NCBI GenBank assembly: GCA_024291935.2
Contig: CM044319.1
Coordinates: 71,506,001 to 71,570,000 of the forward strand
Length of the DNA: 64,000 nucleotides
Direction of reading: 5' to 3'
Source: Okapia johnstoni
Taxonomy: Eukaryota; Chordata; Mammalia; Artiodactyla; Giraffidae
Part shown: positions 56,161 to 64,000 of the stretch, one piece after another
Position numbering within the stretch: the stretch's first letter is position 1
Layout of the letters: every line of letters begins with the position of its first letter
Program-made: the position numbers and the translations under genes
Notes under the pieces: generated by a model
Told to the model about the DNA's origin: nothing
Databases searched by the model: none
The model's input: only the letters and a program-made list of their open reading frames with translations

Positions 56161-56989
56161 ACTTTTGAATGTAAATAACTGAATATAGGTTAAAGGGATA
56201 GTGAGAAGGCAAGGAAGAATAAATAAAGATATCATTTCTATGTTGATTAGCTAGGAGAACAGTAATCCTATAAAAGAGATTAATTAGAATCATGTATCAA
56301 AGAATTCCAAATCCTGTTACATAAAAATGTTCAAGGGATCCAGTGAAATTTAGCTGACATAATCCAAAAACTTAGAGGTGAAAAATTCAAGGTACCATTG
56401 ACATTGTAATTTTTTTCACTTTAAAATTCAATCCAAGCATGCCTATTTAATTACCATTATTCTATGAAAACCAGTAATGACTAAATCCATATCTTGCTTC
56501 TATCAAATTGCTTAAATCTCAGCAAACAGATACTTAAATTCTTGGTTCACTGGTGAACAGTGACTGGTAAGTATTTTATTGTCTTTATATTTTTAATTCA
56601 GGCATAATTCGTGATGAATAAGAACATTAGAATCAATGAACCATAACGTTTAGCAGATTTATGAGACTCATTTCTTATTCCTCTCACTTTGTTTCTAGGT
56701 GTACAATTCTATCAGAGGAACTAAAGGAAGATGTAGACAAGAAAGAGGGAGGGATCTTTTGCTACATCTAGGTCAATTTTTGTGAAATCAAGTCAAATTA
56801 GCATCAAAATAACCACAAGCATAGAAAGAACAGTTATAAATTACAAAGATCAACAATTAGTCTTATACACTTTAAGTACTGAATGTGAGAGATCAGAAGA
56901 TTAATCTTCCTCTTGCACAGCCCAGCCCCAGAGTCCTCACAACAGGGCAGATACATTCAATATACAGGTTTCAGGGCCAAGAAAGACTA
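56161..56989. other. Unassigned sequence
   Basis: Nothing recognised. Confidence 0.45.
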
Positions 56990-57190
56990 GGATTCTTATT
57001 CCATTTCCACTACTCACTGGCCAGGTAACTGAGGTTGTACACAATCTCTGAGCCTCAGTTCCCTCAATGTAAACGATGATGAGAAACTACATCTTAGGGT
57101 TACTGTGAAAATTAAATGAGATGATCTGTGTAAAGCAGGTAGTGATGTTCTGTAGGTCTTCTGTAAATGCTTGATAAATGTTAACTTATA
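56990..57190 (+). mobile_element. MIR SINE
   Basis: 'ctactcactggccaggtaac', 'tctgagcctcagttccctca', 'gttactgtgaaaattaaatg' and 'aaatgcttgataaatgttaa' give a near-complete MIR. Confidence 0.75.
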
Positions 57191-57484
57191 TTAGTCTCAC
57201 GTCTACCGGTGGTAAATTTTATTCATCGTATTGCATAACAATCCAGATACAAATGAACAGTAGTAGTAGTGTTATTACAGTAAATACACACTTTGGAAAA
57301 TGGAAAGTATACGACAAAGAGATACTTGCAGTGCTTAAAAAGGATACTAAAGAGAAACTATTCACATTTGCTATACATTCATAGACAGCAGACTGAATCT
57401 TCACCTTTCAGGCAGTATTTGGGGTTACCAAACTGATTCCTTATCCCTCAAGTTGTGGTCACACTTGTAAAAGTACACTATCCA

Positions 57485-57668
57485 GGGAGTTCCCTGGTGA
57501 TCCAGTGGCTAGGACTCCATGCCCCCGATGCAGGGGGCCTGGGTTTGATTCCCTAGACAGGGAACAAGATCCCCCATGTCACAACTAAAGATCCCACACA
57601 CAGCAACAGAGATTCTGCACTAAGCAACTAAGACCTGGTGCAGCCAAAACAATGACAACTACCACAAA
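57485..57668 (+). mobile_element. CHR-type tRNA SINE (cetartiodactyl)
   Basis: 'gggagttccctggtgatcca' head, 'gatgcagggggcctgggttt' with B box 'gggtttgattccct', then 'cagggaacaagatcccccat'. It lacks the BovB-type tail of Bov-tA and so belongs to the older CHR group shared by whales and ruminants. Confidence 0.8.
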
Positions 57669-58203
57669 ATAATATACTCATAGAATTCTAGAAATAAATC
57701 TCCTTTTTGCCTCCTCTGGAATAAATACATCAGTTTGAACCACACTACACATCCTATGTATCCTGACTCCTATTGACCTCTGAAGTTCTTTAAATCTTGA
57801 GCCATAAAATTCTCTCTCATCTTTAAACAATGCCCTATTCCTGCCAGTTGGGTTTTCAATAAACCTGCCAATTCAGTTCTATGGAACTATTTCCAAGTTA
57901 GTCTTTTACAATTTCTTTTTAAATTTTTAAAATGTGACTGATTTATCCCAAGACTTTGAGATTTCCATTATCCGGCATTTGATTAAAAAGAAAGCAACAG
58001 GAAACTTTTGAGATAAATTTCTAACACCTGCCCTAGCCAGAACAAATGAGCCATAGGAGAATAGCTGAGGAAAGCCTTTCACTTAGCACACTCCAGAAAG
58101 TTGTAAATCATATAATATTTTCTTGAATGCTACTAAACCCTCCAAAATGTGTATTAAAATTTGACTTTATTCTAAGACCATTCTTTTTTGAACCCAATTG
58201 ATA
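57669..58203. other. Unassigned sequence
   Basis: Nothing recognised. Confidence 0.45.
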
Positions 58204-58240
58204 TTATATATATATATATACACACACACACATACAAATA
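58204..58240 (+). repeat. (TA)n(CA)n microsatellite
   Basis: 'tatatatatatatacacac' followed by 'acacatacaaatata'. Confidence 0.9.
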
Positions 58241-58759
58241 TAATTTTTTCTCTTAAGGTTGAATTATTTAACCCAAATTCACATTTACTTTTACTTATTT
58301 CAGTAAAGTAGGAGTATGGAATATCTTTTCACTAATAATCCTGTTCCTACTTCTCATAGGTTCTTATTTAGTGCTTCATTTGCATATTGCCTTGTTGTTG
58401 TTTCTTTAATATTCTCTATCTCAGAATCGTCTTTCTGATTGAATTAATCTCCATAGGTGCATATTAAACTATCAGCTACAGAGGAATTTATTTCTTTTGA
58501 CTCCATAAATTAATCACACACAGGTGGCATAAACATGTTTCATTCCTTTAGTTCAACATTAAAAATAAATAAACATTGCAAGGGATGAAATTCTTTTGAA
58601 CATTTGAGCCAAATTCATCCTGGTACCTGGAGTTAGTTATAAAGCAGTATTTGAGACCTTCTAACCATGACCTCCAGAGGGCAGACCTGGAACATCTAAA
58701 GTACCATATTTTAGACCACAGTAATAGAGAACTGGGTACTAAAAAACTTTCAACACTTA

Positions 58760-59035
58760 AAACATGTTTATTGGACATTCAAAGCTCTAGGCATGAGTTA
58801 TAAGACAGAATCTGTATGGTAAAGGACAGTAAAAGGAAATCAGAAGGTGATATAATATCTGTAATAGCAGAAAAGCATGGGGAAATACATACAGTTACAT
58901 TGGTGAATCAAGGGAGGCTTCCTAGAGGTGGTGACAACTAAGCTGAGTACAAATTAGTCAGGCAATGAATTGGGGGAGAATGTTCCAAACCATGATAGCA
59001 GCAGATACATAAGCATGCAGGTGAAAATTATGGTA
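58760..59035 (+). mobile_element. Ancient LINE 3' region (L1M or L2 class)
   Basis: 'ttggacattcaaagctctag', 'gggaggcttcctagaggtgg', 'agaatgttccaaaccatgat' and 'cataagcatgcaggtgaaaa' follow the same motif order as 32050-32545. Confidence 0.5.
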
Positions 59036-60264
59036 GGGATACCATATAAAGTTCCAAAAATCTCCTCATTAGATAGCAATATTACATGATTAATTTAAGG
59101 GTAAATGATGTAGCTCATAAAAGAAGCATGAAAGTTTTATAGATTATTGAGCTAAATTTTATTTTATATATTTTTATTTGTTTCTATATGTTAAAGATAA
59201 CCTAAAAAATTACACATTAATATAAAAAAGGAGTGTTTCTATAAAACTATGAACTGCTTTGGGATAAAAAAAAAATTTTTTAAAAACCTGTGCAAGCATT
59301 ATAAACAGATTCAAGTTCTAAAATAAATGATCAAAAACTATCACCTAATCAATGACACTATGGAAAATAGTACCAGAATGTATTGCAATAAAATAGTGCT
59401 TTGAGGTATTTAGAAGATTGTAAATCCCAGAATCTTTCTAACTATACCTTATCCCAGGAAACAGATAATTGAACATTTTGAATATAAATACATTTTTAAA
59501 AGATTTATCTGTATCAATTGATTATACCTATAAAGCTCTTTACAAGACACCTCTTCTTTATATAATGCTAAATTCTTACAAAGACTCTAAATTAATGAAT
59601 CTCAAATTAAGTTTCACCTCAAAGTCCTAAAATATGAAATGATGTTCATATTTTTATATGATAATTACTTTCTAGTTATAGTCAATCTAGCAGCAACATT
59701 AATTTCAAATAGCATTATTCTTATTATAAGAATCTAGAAAAACAATCCAAGTCCCCAAAAATTATTAGGGAGATTCAATATCTTCATACATTATTTTGAA
59801 AATTTTGACGTGACACTACCAAAAGATACCAAGTTAAACTCAAAAATTTAAACAAAAATATACCTAACGAGAGTGAAATGAATGGATTTTTAGAGCACTG
59901 GGTGGCCCCTAACATGTAGTATGTGGCTTAGAAACATCAACATACCAAGTTCATATCATGCTCAGGGTATCCTATTTCTCTGGATTGACTGGCAAAGCAA
60001 AAACTATCTTGCGATAGTCTCTAGGCCTGTGTACCTTGGCAGTTTAGAAGAGAAATGCAGAATTCCATTATAAATTCATGCATTGAAGTAAAGCTGTATT
60101 TAATCAATCCTAATCTTCTCATTCATACACATTGGGATTGACACTAAAACTGATGATAAGAACGCACTGAATCACTCTTTAATGAGCACATATTTTATTA
60201 TCTAAAATAATAATTCAACTTGAAATGAACGGTTTCAAATTTGCTGAAATATGGTCATCCTACT
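59036..60264. other. Unassigned AT-rich sequence
   Basis: About 1.2 kb with no recognised element. Confidence 0.45.
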
Positions 60265-60390
60265 GCAACTGCTAATACTAATAATGTTAATGGTAATAAG
60301 CAGTAAGCAACTAACATTTACTGATTACTCTTAATGTACTAGACTCTGTTTTGATTATACTATTTGTATTATATAATTCAATCCTTAAAG
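60265..60390 (-). mobile_element. MIR fragment
   Basis: 'gcaactaacatttactgatt', 'actcttaatgtactagactc' and 'ataattcaatcctt' match the reversed MIR core. Confidence 0.6.
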
Positions 60391-60884
60391 ACTTGATATG
60401 AAGAAAGAGGTTAATAAAATGTGGTTGAACTGGCAATAAATCTATTAAATTACTTTTACTGGATTCAGATCCTTTTTTCTGACTGCAAAATAAAAAATAA
60501 TCTTTTAAAATTCAATCAGAAACACATTTGCACTATACATTATCCTATTTTAAAACTATCCAAAACATCAAAATAATATTAATTTATGTGTTCTTCAATG
60601 TTTACCTTATTGTTCACTACAATATTATAAAATGACTGTATACTCTCAATTCTTATGGTAAACTACATTCTTAAAATTCATAACTGAATATAACTGCATA
60701 TCAAAGAAATACTCCAATATCAATTTTAGTCTTGTTTTTAATCAATAGAGAGATTAATCTCTTACATTAGAAAAAATATTTAGTTATAATCATCCCATAT
60801 TCCTTGTTTCTAGAAATATTTTCCCAATTTGTTAATTAATACATTATTGGGCATGCATAGAAGTCTTGTTAAAATCAATATTTC
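60391..60884. other. Unassigned AT-rich sequence
   Basis: Nothing recognised. Confidence 0.45.
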
Positions 60885-61515
60885 TCATGGGCTCCAAAAT
60901 CACTGCAGATGGTGATTGCAGCCATGAAATTAAAAGATGTTTACTCCTTGGAAGGAAAGTTATGACCAACCTAGATAGCATATTAGAAAGCAGAGACATT
61001 ACTTTGTCAACAAAGGTCCGTCTAGTCAAGGCTATGGTTTCTCCAGTGGTCATGTATGGATGTGAGAGTTGGACTATAAAGAAAGCTGAGCGCAGAAGAA
61101 TTGATGATTTTGAACTGTGGTGTTGGAGAAGACTCTTGAGAGTCCCTTGGACTGCAAGGAGATCCAACCAGTCCATCCTAAAGGAGATCAGTCCTGGGTG
61201 TTCATTGGAAGAACTGATGTTGAAGCTGAAACTCCAATACTACTTTGGCCACCTGATTGCGAAGAGCTGACTCACTGGAAAAAGACCCTGATGCTGGGAA
61301 AGATTGAGGGCAGGAGGGAGAGAAGGGATGGCGTGCTGATTTATGGGCCACAGAGAGACACGATGAGATGGCTGGATGGCATCATCGACTCGATGGACAT
61401 GGATTTGGGTGGACTCAGGGAGCTGGTGATGGACAGGGAGGCCTGGCGTGCTGTGGTTCATGGGGTCACAAAGAGTCGGACACAACTGAGTGACTGAACT
61501 GAACTGAACTGAATC
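60885..61515 (+). mobile_element. BovB LINE 3' part, 5'-truncated
   Basis: From 'gggctccaaaatcactgcag' to the 'gactgaactgaactgaactg' tail. It starts after the RT active site. A 30-bp foreign-looking piece at about 61329-61360 interrupts it. I saw no clear TSD. Confidence 0.92.
60890..61497 (+). pseudogene. BovB ORF2 C-terminal domain remnant
   Basis: The 134-codon frame 60866-61270 reads 'ITADGDCSHEIKRCLLLGRK', '[20 protein letters not shown]' and '[18 protein letters not shown]' without a stop, ending where a small indel near 61240 shifts the frame. 61117-61497 then carries '[17 protein letters not shown]' and '[20 protein letters not shown]' up to the natural family C-terminus. Endonuclease and RT core are absent, so it is a dead end despite the good C-terminal preservation. 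Confidence 0.9.
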
Positions 61516-62563
61516 CCTAGGCACTACACAAATGTAAACAAATCAATTTCATATTTACATCAGTGGTAATTTGAAGTCACCCAGATAAAGATATCAATAA
61601 AGGATATAGTTGCTAATAATAGCCCCTTGACCAATTTTGTAGTTATCTGATATTAAGAATAGTTAGACAACACTCCCAAGTTTTCTTTTTAATTTAAATG
61701 TTGTTATTAAACTGAACCAAAAGCTTTTCTTAATCAAGAAAAATGTCATTATTTCAAAAAAACAAATTAATGTGGTTTTTAAAAATTAAAAATTATGCTA
61801 ACAGGAGCACCTTGAATTGACTGTCATTTATTTTGGTGTCCCCCATTACATAGGCAAGATTTATTTTTTCACTGAAGCAATTATACATTGGTCAAGCATG
61901 TACTTATTTCCACTAGAGTAGGCTCTGAGGTTATGAAGATGGATAAAACGTATTTTTCATCTTTTGAGGAGCTCACAGTAGGTGTTTAATTCAGGTTTGT
62001 TGAATGACTAAATACATGAATATGAAAATTTAGAAAGCCCTGCACATGCAATCATTGTACTTACAAAGAGACAAAAGTGAAAAGGCAGTGGCTTCATTAA
62101 TTTTAACAATTCACAACACTGTACTCTATTCATGATTAACAGGCTCATAGATTCTGCTGGCTTAAATTGGATTGATATCATAGGAGTATATTTAGTGCTA
62201 TCTATAATATTAGCACTCTCATAAGGGGTGAACATTACTTTAAAGTTGTCAAGAGTGTGAATCATTTCCCAAGAAAAATTTAGGAAACTGACAGCTTTCA
62301 AAGATCTGTTATCAGTCCCCAGAATGCATCTATTCAGTCAATCAATCACAATCACATAAATCAGCAGCTGGTCCCACTCTCTTAGGGAATAAGATCCATG
62401 CTTGACATGACATTTGTCTTATGCCTTGGGAATCAAGCTCACATGAGTAGGTCTATACTGACCATGGTTCTCTTGAGAGATTTGTTTGAGAGTATCTATG
62501 AAACAAAAACTTAAAAGTTTTCCTGAGTCGAAATTGTAGTTATATGTTTGTCAAAATAAAAAC
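61516..62563. other. Unassigned sequence
   Basis: A faint old-LINE motif occurs near 61890-62010 ('caagcatgtacttatttcc', 'ggttatgaagatggataaaa'). The reverse 97-codon frame at 62008-62301 has no recognisable domain. Confidence 0.45.
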
Positions 62564-62564
62564 A

Positions 62565-62605
62565 ATACACACACACATACACACACACACACACACACAC
62601 ATAAA
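62565..62605 (+). repeat. (CA)n microsatellite
   Basis: 'acacacacatacacacac' extending to about 40 bp, followed by a short TA run. Confidence 0.92.
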
Positions 62606-62629
62606 TATATATATTCATTATAGCTACCG

Positions 62630-63055
62630 TGTTGCGGTTAGGGTGGCTTCCCCAAAGAATATGTCTACCCATATTTAAAATATGACTTTAGTTGGAAAGA
62701 TTTGCAGATGTGATTAAATTAAGGATGTCAAGATGAGGTCATCCTGGATAACCCAGGTAGGTCCTAAATCCAAAGACAAGTATCGCACTAAAGAGAAAAT
62801 CAGAGAAGTATTTGAAACATGTGGAGGAAAGAGTTATGCAAAGGTAGAGGCAGAGATTGGAGTTATGCAGCCATAAGCCAAGGGACACATGGGGTACTGG
62901 ATGCTGGAATTCTTACACAAGAAAGGATTCTCCTCTAGAGGGAGTGACACCTCAATCTGGTCCTGAGGCCTCCAGAACTATGAGGGAACATCTCTTGTTT
63001 TTAAGCCACCAAGTTGTGACTCTTTCTTTTAACAGCCATGGTAAACTAATAGAAC
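62630..63055 (+). mobile_element. MLT1-type solo LTR
   Basis: 'tttgcagatgtgattaaatt', 'gaggtcatcctggataaccc', 'gaggcagagattggagttat' and 'ggcctccagaactatgaggg' give a clear MLT1 order. This is the best preserved of the three copies. No coding region. The 69-codon frame inside is not retroviral protein. Confidence 0.75.
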
Positions 63056-63439
63056 TGCCAAATTAAAACCATTTTCAAAACAATCTATTTTCATTGACAT
63101 AAGAGAGTCGAAAGTTGTTAGAGTATCACTTAAGTGAGATTACTGGGTCGTGTTTAGGGTTAGAATTAAACCTGAAGATATAGCAATGAGCTGCGCTCGT
63201 CATCCTCTCCCAGTTAGCTCCTGCCTTTATTTTCTGTACTAGTGAGTCGTTTTATCATGTCAATAAGAGCCTGAAGCTGAAATCTGAGTGTTTTACTGAG
63301 ATGTTTCCTTATCTTCATTTTTTTTTTTTGACATTCTGTGCCTCCTAAATACTTTGGAAATCCTAATCCTTCATCTACCTCTACTCCTACTAGACTTCTT
63401 TAGACAGCTAACATCTTTTATGTCTGTTGAATATCCACC
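63056..63439. other. Unassigned sequence with poly(T)
   Basis: Contains a T-run at 63318-63330; nothing else recognised. Confidence 0.45.
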
Positions 63440-63800
63440 CTCTTCCTCTGGCCATGTACATATTGTACTTCTTTGCCTCTCAGACACCAAAAAAAGAAAA
63501 AATTCCACTGTATCTTTTTCAAAATCCTTACTAAATTCTCCTTGTCTACATGGTAAATTTTACCTGCCTTGTATCTTCAAGGTGCAGTCCTTGTATAATC
63601 TCTCTGGCCTCTTTTTTGACCAAGCCAGCACAGAATTAGACTGGGCAGACTTACATACCTCACCGTAGGCTCATGGAGCATTCTGAGACTTCTCTGTTAC
63701 AGCGTTCATCACATAACACTTACAACACTCTGCCTACACTACTAGACTATGTCTCCCTTGAGGACAGGGATTACATATTATTTACCTTTTAATCATCAGA
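63440..63800 (+). mobile_element. L2 LINE 3' end
   Basis: 'gttcatcacataacacttac', 'ctacactactagactatgtc' and 'tcccttgaggacagggatta' are the conserved L2 terminal order. The upstream part (63440-63600) is weaker. The 104-codon frame at 63354-63668 overlaps this relic and is not taken as a gene. Confidence 0.6.
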
Positions 63801-64000
63801 AATTAGTCTATAGCAGCTGACTTTAATCTAACTAGGATTCCATTCTGAGAATACTGAGTAGGTATGCCCATTTGCAGGAAAAGAAAAGCATTATTATTAA
63901 TTATTATCATTTTAACTGTCCAGGAAAATAATGTATATCTTTGAGAATGGCTGAGGGATAATTAGTCAGAGCCCAGGAATATAGAACTGGAAAAGAGTTT

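Noticed and set aside
63354..63668. 104-codon ORF near the right end
   Set aside because: Overlaps an L2 relic and shows no protein family features.
1..64000. Host gene exons
   Set aside because: I looked for long non-repeat ORFs and recognisable protein motifs on both strands and found none; short exons cannot be excluded without transcript data.

Overview
The window is vertebrate nuclear DNA from a ruminant, most likely a bovid such as cattle, sheep, goat or buffalo. This rests on its repeat content: many copies of the BovB (RTE-type) LINE, the BovB-derived SINEs Bov-tA and BOV-A2, a ruminant L1, and one CHR-type cetartiodactyl SINE. The DNA is AT-rich. No long open reading frame looks like a host protein, and I see no supported exon, stand-alone tRNA or rRNA gene, CpG island or CRISPR array. 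I read it as intergenic or deep intronic sequence. Every long ORF is either a decayed transposon protein or a shadow of one.

Layout. 0-10 kb holds old elements (MLT1 LTR, MIR, L1M, MER5A), two of them split by Bov-tA SINEs, plus a 21-bp BOV-A2 scrap at 8.28 kb. 10.6-15.6 kb is a long reverse-strand ruminant L1 that keeps a 5' region, ORF1, the endonuclease and the ORF2 C-terminus but has lost the whole reverse transcriptase domain. 16-22 kb has L1, SINE and Tigger fragments. 22.95-26.87 kb is one BovB insertion with an inverted 5' part (twin priming), bounded by an exact 11-bp target-site duplication (TSD), with a second BovB inserted inside the inverted part. 28-38 kb is SINE-rich, with microsatellites, a TA-flanked Tigger-type MITE and L1 3' ends. 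37.7-40.35 kb holds two more BovB pieces. 40.4-44.1 kb is almost free of recognisable repeats. 44.6-53.0 kb is a BovB cluster: a 1.6-kb copy split by a SINE, and a 3.9-kb copy split by an oppositely oriented BovB. 53-64 kb is mostly old or unrecognised sequence with a few SINEs, one BovB 3' end at 61 kb, an MLT1 LTR and an L2 tail.

How the elements relate. BovB encodes the endonuclease and reverse transcriptase; Bov-tA (tRNA head plus BovB tail) and BOV-A2 borrow that machinery through their shared 3' tails. The TSDs and nesting give a partial order of events: MER5A, MIR, L2, L1M and MLT1 first, then the large BovB copies, then BovB and Bov-A units inserted into BovB. None of the transposon ORFs is intact. 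I found no new multi-gene system. The most informative objects are structural: the twin-primed BovB, the reverse-transcriptase-less L1, the BovB-in-BovB inverted repeat, and the very short SINE insertions with TSDs.
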